Assembly: GCA_025964775.1 (NCBI GenBank)
Contig: JAOPYE010000014.1
Span: forward strand, 171,992 to 235,991
DNA length: 64,000 bases
Source of the DNA: Marmoricola sp.
Lineage (GTDB): Bacteria > Actinomycetota > Actinomycetes > Propionibacteriales > Nocardioidaceae
Direction of reading: 5' to 3'
Under the pieces are notes generated by a model that did not search any database, had not been told where the DNA came from, and was given only the letters and a program-made list of their open reading frames with translations. The position numbers and the translations under genes are program-made. Positions 1 to 7,939 of this stretch are shown here, piece by piece (position 1 is the first letter of the stretch; every line of letters begins with the position of its first letter).

Positions 1-1
1 G

Positions 2-331
2 ACGGCAGCACTGCTGGGCACCGAGGACGGCCGCGACTTCCTGCGCATCACCGAGCAGCTCGCGGCCTGGTCGGGAGTCGGGACCGGCCAGCCCAACCGG
101 GTCCTCGCCGGGACCGTGCTCGGCAGGCAGCTCGCCTGTCTCGATGTGCTCCTCGAGCCCCGGGTCGGGGCGACGCTGGCCCGGGAACGCGGGGCACTCC
201 TGGTGACCTTCCTCACCGCTGCCCTTGCCGAGCGGGCCCGCTCCCGCGAGGCGGGCACACGTCAGCGCCTCAATCACCAACGTTTCGTCGACCACGTCGT
301 AAATGTGCTCAGCGGAGGCCTCTCGGCCTGA
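2..331 (+). CDS. TetR-type regulator, C-terminal part
   Basis: An open frame enters from the left edge and ends at the TGA at 329-331, so only about 109 C-terminal residues are present and the DNA-binding N-terminus lies outside. The helical, Leu/Ala/Arg-rich sequence with a GRDFLRI stretch near the start resembles the ligand-binding/dimerisation half of TetR-family regulators (recalled family character, not searched). The next gene starts 13 bases downstream on the same strand, so the two may be co-transcribed. Assignment to TetR is moderate; the existence of a coding frame is strong. Confidence 0.6.
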   Translation, partial: TAALLGTEDGRDFLRITEQLAAWSGVGTGQPNRVLAGTVLGRQLACLDVLLEPRVGATLARERGALLVTFLTAALAERARSREAGTRQRLNHQRFVDHVVNVLSGGLSA

Positions 332-344
332 GACCCTTTTGACC

Positions 345-1292
345 ATGCGGGTCTGGGGAAAGCGTTCGATGACGGCAGCACTGACGATCGTGTTGGCGCC
401 CTGTGCCGTGCTCGTTCCCGCCGCTGCGCACGCGTCCACGGGAGGACAACGACCGCCGGTGCCGGCACCGTGTTCGGCCGGACTGGTGGCGCTGACCTTC
501 GACGACGGCCCGTCGAAGACGGTGACCCCCGTCCTGGTGAAGACCCTGCTGGCCAAGAAGGTGCCCGCCACGTTCTTCATGATCGGCTCGCGCATCAGGA
601 CCGCGCCGGCAGCGGGCCGCCTGGTCCAGAACTCAGGTTTCAAGATCGGCAACCACACCTGGGACCATCCCCAGCTCACGATGCTGTCCGATGATGCGGT
701 GCACCGGGAGCTTCAGATGACCCGGCGGGAGATGCTCGCCGACCACCTGGTCCCGAGCAACCTGATGCGACCGCCGTACGGCGCCATCAACCCGCGGGTG
801 CGCAGGGACATCCGTGCGTTCGGGCTGGTGCCGGTGTTGTGGACGATCGATTCGCGTGACTGGGCGGGCGGAGGCCCGGCGCAGATCGCTGGTCGCGTCC
901 TCAGTGCGCTCCGGCCCCACCAGACCAATATCGTGCTGCAGCACGACGGTGTGACGAACTCGCCGGCGTCAGTCGCCGCCGTTCCGGAGATCGTCCGGGT
1001 CGCTCGCCGTCGCGGCTTCTGCTTCACCCATCTCGGCGAGCACGGCGGCATGGCCGACACGCCCGGGCCGCCGCCGACACCGCCGGTGCCTGCACCGACG
1101 ACGACCTCGGCCCGGATGTCGGCGTCGACCGAGGCCTGGATCCCGCGTACCGAGCCGACCTTGGACACCACGGGCGCACCGCTGACACTGGATGCCTGGT
1201 TCTCGGCTCCGGTGATCGAGGAGCAGTTCTGGTCCAAGAGCTCGTTCCGGGTGCTCTTCGGCTCGCCCTCGGGCGTCGTCGTCCCGCGCTAG
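345..1292 (+). CDS. Secreted polysaccharide deacetylase (NodB domain)
   Basis: Carbohydrate esterase family 4 enzyme that probably removes N-acetyl groups from peptidoglycan or another extracellular glycan. The 315-residue product begins with a signal peptide (MRVWGKRSM, a hydrophobic stretch, then AAAHA at about residue 30). NodB motif 1 TFDDGP is at 51-56, motif 2 NHTWDH at 103-108 (metal-binding histidines) and motif 3 RPPYG at 142-146. Later LWTIDSRDW and LQHDG match motifs 4 and 5. A Pro/Thr-rich linker follows the domain. An ATG at 303 is possible but would put 14 polar residues before the signal peptide and overlap the preceding gene, so 345 is preferred. Its stop shares the palindrome CTAG with the stop of the convergent MOSC gene. 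Confidence 0.88.
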   Translation: MRVWGKRSMTAALTIVLAPCAVLVPAAAHASTGGQRPPVPAPCSAGLVALTFDDGPSKTVTPVLVKTLLAKKVPATFFMIGSRIRTAPAAGRLVQNSGFKIGNHTWDHPQLTMLSDDAVHRELQMTRREMLADHLVPSNLMRPPYGAINPRVRRDIRAFGLVPVLWTIDSRDWAGGGPAQIAGRVLSALRPHQTNIVLQHDGVTNSPASVAAVPEIVRVARRRGFCFTHLGEHGGMADTPGPPPTPPVPAPTTTSARMSASTEAWIPRTEPTLDTTGAPLTLDAWFSAPVIEEQFWSKSSFRVLFGSPSGVVVPR

Positions 1293-2128
1293 AACGCCTC
1301 GACGGCGTCCCCGACCCGGATCTCGCCGGTCCCGGTCGGGATCAGGTGGATGGCGAACCAGGTCAGCTGATCAGCGAGTCGGTGCCGCGCCAGCGTTCGG
1401 ATCGGTTCCTTGGTCGAGGTCAGGTCCTCGGCCGAGATCGTGGTCATCACGCACCGGTCCACGCGTTTGGCCTTGAGGAAGGTCACCTCGCCGATCCGTA
1501 CGCCGTCCCAGTCGTCCTCGGAGAACGCAGCGTTGCCCTGGACGGTGACGTTCGGCCGGAACCGTTGCACCGGAAGCGGCACCGGCGGTTCCTCGCCGCG
1601 TTCGAGGGCGTCGCTGATCATCCAGTCGTTCAGCTGGGCCAGTGAATCCAGCGACGCCAATGTCACCGGATAGCCGTCGGCGAACCCGGTGTGGTCGCCC
1701 GGCCGGCTGTGCGCGGGGCTGAGGATGCGCCGCGACGGGTCGTCGCACCAGATCAGGGTGAGATCGTCCCGACCGGTCGCGGTACGCATCCAGGCGCTGG
1801 CAGCCGGATCGGCAGGGCGACCTTGCAGGTCGTTGCTGTGCAGCCGGACGTCGACCAGGTCGCTGTCCGGCTCGAACACCACGAGCGGGTCGAGCCCCGG
1901 CGCAGTCAGCCGCAACGGCACATCGAGGCCGGGGCAGGTCGAGGCCGTGTCGGCAACGACGGTGAACAGGGTGCGGAGCTCGCGGGCGCTGACCAGGGTG
2001 TTGTCTGCGCCGACGACCATCCAGCGGCGATCACCGTCCAGGCCCCATGGACGCACCTCGGCCTGCTGGACCTCGCGGATCGCGGTGCTCTTGACCGGGT
2101 GGATGCCGAGTCCGGTGACGACCGTCAT
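1289..2128 (-). CDS. MOSC-domain protein (YcbX-like)
   Basis: Family known as molybdenum-cofactor sulfurase C-terminal (MOSC) proteins, which act in N-hydroxylated compound reduction or sulfur carriage with Moco. The 279-residue product starts MTVVTGLGIHPVKS with the typical N-terminal beta-barrel (GLDGDRRWMVV, SARE near 45-60) followed by the MOSC core (FRPNVTV, GVRIGEV, DRCVMTTI). The ATG overlaps the aminotransferase stop as ATGA, indicating translational coupling. It is the last gene of a three-gene minus-strand operon with the aminotransferase and the flavoprotein. The same frame stays open upstream to 2875, but that stretch is a shadow of the aminotransferase. Confidence 0.8.
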   Translation of the reverse strand: MTVVTGLGIHPVKSTAIREVQQAEVRPWGLDGDRRWMVVGADNTLVSARELRTLFTVVADTASTCPGLDVPLRLTAPGLDPLVVFEPDSDLVDVRLHSNDLQGRPADPAASAWMRTATGRDDLTLIWCDDPSRRILSPAHSRPGDHTGFADGYPVTLASLDSLAQLNDWMISDALERGEEPPVPLPVQRFRPNVTVQGNAAFSEDDWDGVRIGEVTFLKAKRVDRCVMTTISAEDLTSTKEPIRTLARHRLADQLTWFAIHLIPTGTGEIRVGDAVEAF

Positions 2129-3297
2129 CGCAGCCAGCCGCCGAGCCGGTCCAGGCCCCGGGTGATCTCCTCGGCGTTGCCGGCGAAGGAGAGCCGGACG
2201 AACTCGTGGCCGCGGCGGGTGTCGAAGTCGATGCCCGGTGCCATCGCGACCCCGGTGTCGGCGAGCGCCCGCTGGCACCAGCCGTAGCTGTCGTCGGTCA
2301 GGTGACCGATGTCGGCGTAGATGTAGAACGCGCCGTCTGCCGGGGCGAGCCGATCGATGCCGAGACGGGGCAACCCCTCCAGGAGCAGGGCACGGTTGCC
2401 GGCGTACCGGGTGACGTGGCCGTCGAGCTCGGCGTAGGCCTGGGGCGTGAACGCGGCCAGGGCGGCGTACTGGGAGAGGACCGGGGGACAGATGGTGAAG
2501 TTGCCGGTCAGGACGTCGACCGGGCGGCGCAGGTCCTCGGGCACGACCATCCAGCCCAGGCGCCAGCCGGTCATCGAGAAGTACTTCGAGAACGACCCGA
2601 AGATGACTCCGGTGCGCGAGGTCTGCCACGCCGAGCTGGTCTCGGCGTGGCCGTAGGTGATCCCGTGGTAGATCTCGTCGGAGATCAGACGGACGCCGTT
2701 CTGCTCGCACCAGCGTGCGAGGGCTGCCAGCTCCTCGGCGGCGATCATGGTGCCGGTCGGGTTGGCCGGCGACGCGATCACGAGTCCGGCAACGGGCCCG
2801 GGGACCGAGGCGACCAGGTCGACCGTCGGCTGGAAGCGGGTGTCGGGTCCGCAGTCGATCTCGAGGACATCGCACCCCAGCGCTTTCAGGACGTTGCGGT
2901 AACAGGGATAGCCGGGGTTCGCCATCACGACGCGGTCGCCAGGCTCGAACGCGGCCAGGAACGCCAGCAGGAAGCCGCCCGAGGATCCGGTGGTGATCAC
3001 GATGTCGTCGGCCGTGACCTCGATGGCCGACGCGTTGCGGTGGTGCTCGGCGACAGCGGCGCGGAGCTCCGGGATCCCGGTGGCGACCGAGTAGCCGAGC
3101 AGGTCCGCGTCGAGCAACCGCTTGGCCTCCTCGCGGACCGCGCGCGGGGCTCCCGTCGACGGCTGACCAGCGACGAAGTTGACGAGGTCGCCGTGGCTCG
3201 CCTGCCGGGCCTGTGCCGCGGCGAGCAGGTCCATCACGTGGAACGGCGGCACGTTCGCACGCGCAGCCACCCGCAGGCGCTGGTCCGTCTGAGTCAC
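2125..3297 (-). CDS. Class I/II PLP-dependent aminotransferase
   Basis: Fold-type I aminotransferase of 390 residues. The PLP-binding lysine lies in SFSKYFSMTGWRLGW, the NPTGT loop is present (ANPTGTMI), and the SDEIYHG aspartate/tyrosine pair contacts the cofactor ring. The substrate cannot be read from sequence. GTG at 3297 is chosen because the protein then begins TQTDQRLRVAARANVPPFHVM, as in relatives; the longer frame to 3429 is upstream shadow. It lies 16 bases after the flavoprotein gene and overlaps the MOSC gene by 4 bases, so all three are probably one transcript. Confidence 0.87.
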   Translation of the reverse strand: MTQTDQRLRVAARANVPPFHVMDLLAAAQARQASHGDLVNFVAGQPSTGAPRAVREEAKRLLDADLLGYSVATGIPELRAAVAEHHRNASAIEVTADDIVITTGSSGGFLLAFLAAFEPGDRVVMANPGYPCYRNVLKALGCDVLEIDCGPDTRFQPTVDLVASVPGPVAGLVIASPANPTGTMIAAEELAALARWCEQNGVRLISDEIYHGITYGHAETSSAWQTSRTGVIFGSFSKYFSMTGWRLGWMVVPEDLRRPVDVLTGNFTICPPVLSQYAALAAFTPQAYAELDGHVTRYAGNRALLLEGLPRLGIDRLAPADGAFYIYADIGHLTDDSYGWCQRALADTGVAMAPGIDFDTRRGHEFVRLSFAGNAEEITRGLDRLGGWLR

Positions 3298-3313
3298 GGA
3301 CCCACGGTAGTGC

Positions 3314-4783
3314 TCAGGCCAGCGTCGCCGCGTGCCGTCCTGCCCGGCGACCGAAGTACGACCCCTCTGCGAGCTGGGTGCCGGAGGCATAGCCCTTGCC
3401 GTCCTGCGCGATGTTCGCGGCGCAGGCACCTGCGGCGTACAGGCCGTCGATGACCGAGCCGTCCTCGCGCTGGACCTGGCCGTCGACCGAGCACCGCATG
3501 CCGCCGAGGGTGAAGCCGGCGTACAGCGCCTTGCCCAGGGTCAGGTCGTAGGCGCCCCAGGGACCGTGGTCCTGCGGCGCGACCCAGTCCGGGTGCTTGT
3601 GGAACTCGGGGTCCTGGCCCTCGTGCGCGCTCTTGTTGTACGACGCCAGCGTCGCGACCAGGCGGCCTTCGGGGATGCCGAGCGCCGACTCCATCTCCTC
3701 GACCGTCTCCCAGCCGTCGATGAACGGGCACAGCGGCATCGTCGGGTGCTCGATGTGGGCCGAGTCGACGATCAGGTACGCCGCCTGGTCGGGCTGGTCC
3801 ATGACGAAGCCGGAGGTCCGCGAGTGGTAGCTGTCCTCGGCGACGAACCGGTCGCCGTTCTTGTTCACCACGATGCCGGTGACCAGTTGTGACGGCGGGT
3901 AGAAGGGGGCAGTGATGAACGGCTGGTCCATGAACTTCAGCTGCGCGCCGGCCGATGCGCCCAGCCGGATGCCCAGGCCGTCGTCGTAGGTGTTGCCGAG
4001 GACGAACAGCTTCTCGCCGAGCGCCGGGGTGTTGGCAGCAACCATGTCAGCGTTCATCACGAACCCGCCGGCAGCGATGATCACAGCCTTCGCGCGCAGG
4101 GTGCCGGTCTCGCTGAACTTGCGCCACGCGACCCCGACCACGGCACCCGCCCCCCCATCAGGCGCTGCGTCGGTGATCAGGTGGGAGGCACCCGTCTCGT
4201 AGCGCACCTCGACGCCGGCCTCGGTGACGCGCTGGTCGAGCAGGTCCATCACCATCTGGGTGCCGCCGGTGTCACCGGGCACGGGCACCTTGTGGCCCCG
4301 CGGAGCCGGGATCGCCTGGTCGCGGAAGGGGTAGACCTTCTCGTTGCCGGTGAACATGAGGCCCTCGGTCTTCGGCTGGATCACGGCCTTGCCGGGGAAG
4401 TAGGAACGCTCGAACTGGAATCCCAGGGACTCGACCCAGTCGAAGTGCTCGACGCTGTCGTCGCAGAACGCGCGGATCTTGTCGGGCTCGGGTTCGCGGC
4501 TGATCGCGAGCAGGTACTTGTACATCTCCTCGGCGCTGTCCTCGTGCCCGGTCGCCTTCTGCACGGCGGTTCCACCACCGAGGTAGAAGTGACCCCCGGA
4601 CATCGCGCTCGTGCCTCCGTATGTCGCGGCACGCTCGAGCAGGATCACGCGGGCACCGGCGCGGGCGGCCTCGAGTGCGGCACATCCTCCAGCGATGCCG
4701 AAGCCGATCACGATCACGTCGGTCTCCTCGCAGTCCGCAGGGAGCGTGGCGGCAGCGACGAGGTCGGGGAGGTCGGTGGTCAT
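3314..4783 (-). CDS. FAD-dependent oxidoreductase, 3-ketosteroid dehydrogenase/fumarate reductase type
   Basis: A 489-residue flavoprotein. The dinucleotide-binding fold is at residues 22-51 (VIGFGIAGG, ending in an acidic residue at 50), followed by GGTSAMSGG, typical of the succinate dehydrogenase/fumarate reductase/KstD superfamily. The C-terminus has the second FAD contact (GLYAAGACAANIAQDGKGY). Members desaturate steroids or reduce enoate-type substrates. A KstR-like palindrome 22 bases before the start favours a steroid-related role, but specificity is inference. On the minus strand a -10-like TACGCT (4791-4796) lies close to the ATG, so the mRNA may be leaderless. It heads the operon with the aminotransferase and MOSC genes. 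Confidence 0.8.
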   Translation of the reverse strand: MTTDLPDLVAAATLPADCEETDVIVIGFGIAGGCAALEAARAGARVILLERAATYGGTSAMSGGHFYLGGGTAVQKATGHEDSAEEMYKYLLAISREPEPDKIRAFCDDSVEHFDWVESLGFQFERSYFPGKAVIQPKTEGLMFTGNEKVYPFRDQAIPAPRGHKVPVPGDTGGTQMVMDLLDQRVTEAGVEVRYETGASHLITDAAPDGGAGAVVGVAWRKFSETGTLRAKAVIIAAGGFVMNADMVAANTPALGEKLFVLGNTYDDGLGIRLGASAGAQLKFMDQPFITAPFYPPSQLVTGIVVNKNGDRFVAEDSYHSRTSGFVMDQPDQAAYLIVDSAHIEHPTMPLCPFIDGWETVEEMESALGIPEGRLVATLASYNKSAHEGQDPEFHKHPDWVAPQDHGPWGAYDLTLGKALYAGFTLGGMRCSVDGQVQREDGSVIDGLYAAGACAANIAQDGKGYASGTQLAEGSYFGRRAGRHAATLA

Positions 4784-4805
4784 GGTGACCAGCGTAAGCG
4801 GAAAC

Positions 4806-4819
4806 TAGAACAAGTTCTA
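4806..4819. promoter_or_regulatory. KstR-like operator
   Basis: Perfect inverted repeat TAGAAC-AA-GTTCTA. It fits the recalled KstR consensus TnnAACnnGTTnnA, the TetR-family cholesterol-catabolism repressor of mycobacteria and rhodococci. It lies 22 bases upstream of the KstD-like flavoprotein start, just beyond its likely -10 box, so it could block that promoter. The match is seen directly; binding by a KstR homologue is inferred. Confidence 0.6.
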
Positions 4820-4894
4820 CCCTTCGAGACGGGCGCTGCCCGCCCTCCTCAGGGACCGCCCTTCGAGACGGCTCCCGTCATCCTCAGGGACCGG
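4820..4894. repeat. Two tandem REP-like repeats
   Basis: Two related units of about 36-39 bases lie head to tail. Each starts CCCTTCGAGACGG and ends CCTCAGGGACCG. Related sequence occurs near 37668-37710, inside scoA (51497-51536) and inside dnaX (32389-32530), so this is a dispersed repeat family of this genome. The units sit between the divergent flavoprotein and antiporter genes. Confidence 0.6.
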
Positions 4895-4949
4895 ACTGTG
4901 ACGACCAGCCGATAGACTCAACCTCCGACTACCCGCCGAGGTGCCAGTC

Positions 4950-6440
4950 ATGACACTCGACGTCCACACCCTCAACCAGGGTCTCCTGGCGGGCTGTGGT
5001 GTGCTGCTGGTCGCGATCCTCGCAGTGCGGGCGTCGGTGCGTGCGGGCCTGCCGAGCCTGTTGCTGTACCTGCTCATCGGAGTCGGCCTCGGCGATGCCG
5101 GCCTGGGCGTGCACTTCTCGGATGCCGCAGTGGCCAACGCCCTCGGGTTCGCGGCACTGGTGATCATCCTGGCCGAGGGCGGTCTGACCACGAACTGGTC
5201 CGAGATGCGGCCGGTGGCCCGGATCGGGCTGTCGCTGGCCACCCTCGGGGTCGGAGTCAGTGTCGGGGTGGTGGCCGTCGCGGCCCACCTGCTGTTCGGG
5301 ATGAACTGGCAGATCTCGGTGCTGCTCGGAGCGCTGACGTCGCCGACCGATGCGGCGGCGGTGTTCTCGGTGCTGCGCCGGGTGCCGCTTCCCCGACGGC
5401 TGAACTCGATCCTCGAGGCCGAGTCGGGTCTCAATGACGCGCCGACGGTCGTCCTGGTCACCCTGGTCAGCGCGAGCGGCCATCACGCGATCGGCGGGTT
5501 CTTCGGCGAGGTTGCCCTCGAGCTCGCGATCGGCGTCCTCGGCGGCGCGTTGATCGGCTTCGGTGGCACGTGGCTGCTCCGGCGGGCGGCGCTGCCGTCG
5601 TCCGGCCTGTACCCCCTGGCGGTCCTCGCCTTCGCCGTCCTCGCGTACGCCGCGACCGCGACGATCCACGGGTCCGGGTTCGCCGCCGTCTACGTGGCCG
5701 CACTCTTCCTGGGCAACTCCGAACTGCCGCACCGCGCTGCGACCCGCTCCTTCGCCGAGGGGATGGCCTGGCTCGCCCAGATCGGGCTGTTCGTGATGCT
5801 CGGGCTGCTGGTCTCGCCGGGGCGGATCACCTGGGAGCACGTGGGTCTGGCCGTCGCTGCCGGGCTGGTCCTCACCTTCGTCGCGCGGCCGATCTCGGTG
5901 CTCGTCGCGTCCGTGGTCCAGCCGATGCCGTTGCGCGAGCTCGCCTTCATCAGCTGGGCCGGGCTGCGCGGTGCCGTGCCGATCGTGCTCGCCACGATCC
6001 CGCTCGCCAAGGGGGTGGACGGTGCACCCCGGCTTTTCGACATCGTCTTCGTGATGGTGGTGATCTACACCCTGGTCACTGCGCCGACGCTGCCGCTGGC
6101 CGCGCGGGTGCTCAAGGTCGCCCGACGCAACGAGCCGCGCGACCTCGAGGTCGAGGCCGCACCGCTCGAGCGCATCGCGGCCGATCTCCTGATGGTGACG
6201 ATCTCGCCGAAGTCACTGATGCACGGGGTCGAGGTCGGCGAGCTCCGCCTGCCCAAGGGCACCTCGGTCTCGCTGATCGTGCGCGACGGCACGACGTTGG
6301 TGCCGCAGCCGCGCACGGTCCTGCGTCACGGTGACGAGCTGCTCGTCGTCGCTCCGAGGAAGTCGCGCGAGGCAGCCGAGGCGCGGCTGCGCGCGGTGTC
6401 CCACGGAGGCCGGCTGGCCCAGTGGCTGCATCCCGACTGA
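4950..6440 (+). CDS. Cation/proton antiporter with TrkA_C tail (NhaP2/CvrA type)
   Basis: Inner-membrane CPA1-type monovalent cation/H+ antiporter of 496 residues. About 12 hydrophobic segments cover residues 5-395, with the SPTDAAAVFSVLR motif near residue 130 and ESGLNDAPTVVL about 25 residues later, both characteristic of NhaP-type exchangers. Residues from about 405 form a soluble TrkA_C-like domain (VGELRLPKGTSVSLIVRDG; LRHGDELLVV) that in relatives senses nucleotides or ions. ATG at 4950 is preferred over GTG at 4941 because a GAGG Shine-Dalgarno lies about 8 bases before it. Upstream are two REP-like units. Confidence 0.85.
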   Translation: MTLDVHTLNQGLLAGCGVLLVAILAVRASVRAGLPSLLLYLLIGVGLGDAGLGVHFSDAAVANALGFAALVIILAEGGLTTNWSEMRPVARIGLSLATLGVGVSVGVVAVAAHLLFGMNWQISVLLGALTSPTDAAAVFSVLRRVPLPRRLNSILEAESGLNDAPTVVLVTLVSASGHHAIGGFFGEVALELAIGVLGGALIGFGGTWLLRRAALPSSGLYPLAVLAFAVLAYAATATIHGSGFAAVYVAALFLGNSELPHRAATRSFAEGMAWLAQIGLFVMLGLLVSPGRITWEHVGLAVAAGLVLTFVARPISVLVASVVQPMPLRELAFISWAGLRGAVPIVLATIPLAKGVDGAPRLFDIVFVMVVIYTLVTAPTLPLAARVLKVARRNEPRDLEVEAAPLERIAADLLMVTISPKSLMHGVEVGELRLPKGTSVSLIVRDGTTLVPQPRTVLRHGDELLVVAPRKSREAAEARLRAVSHGGRLAQWLHPD

Positions 6441-6462
6441 CACAGCCGTGATGTAGGACGCG

Positions 6463-6515
6463 TTTGCAACGTCTCGGTTGTCCATGACCGTAAAACGCAA
6501 CCGAGGTGTTGCAAC
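6463..6515. promoter_or_regulatory. Long imperfect inverted repeat upstream of SnoaL-like gene
   Basis: Two 18-base arms (6463-6480 and 6498-6515) are complementary at 15 of 18 positions and are separated by 17 bases. The right arm reads CAACCGAGGTGTTGCAAC. The repeat ends about 36 bases before the -10-like TATGCT (6551-6556) of the next gene, suiting a regulator binding two half-sites. The lack of a T-run on either side argues against a simple terminator, although the end of the antiporter gene is only 22 bases away. Confidence 0.4.
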
Positions 6516-6563
6516 GGGTCTCATTCGAAACGGAATCGCGACGCGATACCTATGCTGCCGGGC

Positions 6564-7007
6564 ATGGACAGCGCGCGCGAGATCGAGAACCTGCTCTACA
6601 CCTACGCCGAGAGGATCGATCTCGGCGACTTCGACGGGGTCGCCGATCTCTTCACGCACGCCACGATCTTCGCCTCGGAGGACGGGCCGCCCGAGACCCG
6701 TTTCGTCGGCCGCGAGGGCGCGCTGAAGATGTACAGCATGTCGACGCGCCGGTACGACGACGACGGCACGCCGAAGACCAAGCACCTCACGACCAACGCG
6801 ATCATCCACGTCGACGAAGCAGCAGGCACAGCGACCTGTCGCTCGTACTACTGCGTCATCCAGGCAACCCCGGCACTGCCGCTGCAACCGATCATCGCCG
6901 GTCGCTACCACGACACGTTCGAGGTCATCGACGGCTCGTGGTGGTTCGCGACCCGCACCCTGTTCGTCGACCTGATGGGTGACCTGAGCCAGCACCTGCT
7001 CTGGTGA
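6564..7007 (+). CDS. SnoaL-like / NTF2-fold protein
   Basis: A 147-residue small alpha+beta barrel protein starting MDSAREIENLLYTYAERIDLGDFDGVADLF, the usual opening of SnoaL_4-type proteins, with a conserved WWFATRTL near the end. Members are polyketide cyclases, dehydratases or small-molecule-binding proteins; the substrate is unknown. The -10-like TATGCT at 6551-6556 followed by 7 bases to ATG 6564 suggests a leaderless mRNA. The alternative ATG at 6552 lies inside that box and is rejected. It is monocistronic and faces the convergent LytR_C gene. Confidence 0.75.
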   Translation: MDSAREIENLLYTYAERIDLGDFDGVADLFTHATIFASEDGPPETRFVGREGALKMYSMSTRRYDDDGTPKTKHLTTNAIIHVDEAAGTATCRSYYCVIQATPALPLQPIIAGRYHDTFEVIDGSWWFATRTLFVDLMGDLSQHLLW

Positions 7008-7025
7008 CGCGGCGCCCGTCTCGAA

Positions 7026-7553
7026 CTACTTGCAGGTGACCACGGGGTGCGTGAGCAGGATCCGTTGCGGAGCGTGCCGGGCGAGCTTCTTGAACTGGTC
7101 ACCGATGAAGACGTCGATCCCCGGACCGTAGTCGGTCACGTCGACGACGACCTTGGTCTGCGGGCCGAGCGCCTCGGCGACGAGCTTGGCCTTCGGGTCG
7201 TTGATGATCGTGGTGCGCACCTGGGCGCGAGAGACCACGATGCCGGCGGCGGCGTTGCCGATCGCACCCGGCTTGAAACCGGCGTGCTCGAGCAGGTTGA
7301 GCGTGGCCTGGGCCCGGCCGCTGAGCTGGCCGGCGTTGAAGACGCTGACGGTCACGTCGCTGCGGCGCACGTAGCGCACGATCGTCTGGTTCTGAGCACT
7401 GCACGTCGGCCCTGTGCTCGGAGTCGCTGCCGGCGAGCTGTCCTTCTTGATCGGCGCAGTCACAGCGTTGATGCCCCAGATCGACATGAAGACGACCACG
7501 GCCGCGGTGCCGACCAGCGTGACCGCCGTGATCAGGTGCCGCCGATCCGTCAC
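7026..7553 (-). CDS. LytR C-terminal domain membrane protein
   Basis: A 175-residue protein with a short cytoplasmic N-terminus, one transmembrane helix (LITAVTLVGTAAVVVFMSIWG), a Ser/Pro/Thr linker and an extracytoplasmic LytR_C domain (VSVFNAGQLSGRAQATLNLLEHAGF ... VFIGDQFKKL). In mycobacteria a protein of this layout (Cei, Rv2700) supports envelope integrity; that is family knowledge applied by resemblance. The GTG start overlaps the stop of the upstream gene as GTGA, so the two are coupled. Confidence 0.75.
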   Translation of the reverse strand: MTDRRHLITAVTLVGTAAVVVFMSIWGINAVTAPIKKDSSPAATPSTGPTCSAQNQTIVRYVRRSDVTVSVFNAGQLSGRAQATLNLLEHAGFKPGAIGNAAAGIVVSRAQVRTTIINDPKAKLVAEALGPQTKVVVDVTDYGPGIDVFIGDQFKKLARHAPQRILLTHPVVTCK

Positions 7554-7849
7554 GGGGTCACCAGGTGCACCCGGGCGTGCACGACGTGGCGTTGCTGGAG
7601 CGCGGCGCGGAGGGCCCGGTGCAGGCCGTCCTCGAGGTACAGGTCGTCGCCCCACTGCACCACGTGGGCGAACAGGTCCCCGAAGAACGTCGAGTCCTCG
7701 TCGAGGAGCGCGGCGAGCTGCAGGGTGTCCTTGGTCGTCACGAGCTCATCGAGGCGCACCGGGCGCGGTGGCAGCGCCGCCCAGTCCCGCGGCCCCAGAT
7801 CGTGGGCCGGATACGGGCGCCCGTCGCCGATGCGCTTGAAGATCACCAC
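7550..7849 (-). CDS. Conserved actinobacterial protein preceding LytR_C gene
   Basis: A 99-residue soluble protein with the conserved stretches VRLDELVTTK, VVQWGDDLYLEDGLHRALRAALQQRHVVHARV. I recall homologues upstream of LytR_C genes in actinobacteria, some labelled VapB-like antitoxin. No partner toxin is present here, so that label should not be read as a toxin-antitoxin system. It overlaps the LytR_C start by 3 bases and is probably co-transcribed. Confidence 0.65.
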   Translation of the reverse strand: MVIFKRIGDGRPYPAHDLGPRDWAALPPRPVRLDELVTTKDTLQLAALLDEDSTFFGDLFAHVVQWGDDLYLEDGLHRALRAALQQRHVVHARVHLVTP

Positions 7850-7903
7850 GCCATCATAGGAAAGTCGGGGAAGGAGACTTCCCGCACAGTCGATCCGTGG
7901 TCT

Positions 7904-7920
7904 ATTGACACACGTTCAAT
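7904..7920. promoter_or_regulatory. Candidate promoter/operator of hydrolase-SDR pair
   Basis: Inverted repeat ATTGA-N7-TCAAT overlapping a consensus -35 hexamer TTGACA (7905-7910), 20 bases before the hydrolase ATG. Read as a KstR-type site (TnnAACnnGTTnnA), the sequence from 7906 has one mismatch in the core. It may therefore be bound by a TetR-family repressor related to the one expected at 4806. Which protein binds is unknown. Confidence 0.4.
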
Positions 7921-7939
7921 GACGTAGAACGGTGCGTAC

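Noticed and set aside
1289..2875. A 528-residue frame extending the MOSC protein upstream
   Set aside because: The extra 249 residues lie over the aminotransferase gene in another frame; the MOSC start at 2128 with ATGA overlap is clear.
7550..7849. VapB antitoxin of a toxin-antitoxin pair
   Set aside because: No toxin gene is adjacent, and the partner is a LytR_C membrane protein; the gene is called only as a conserved protein.
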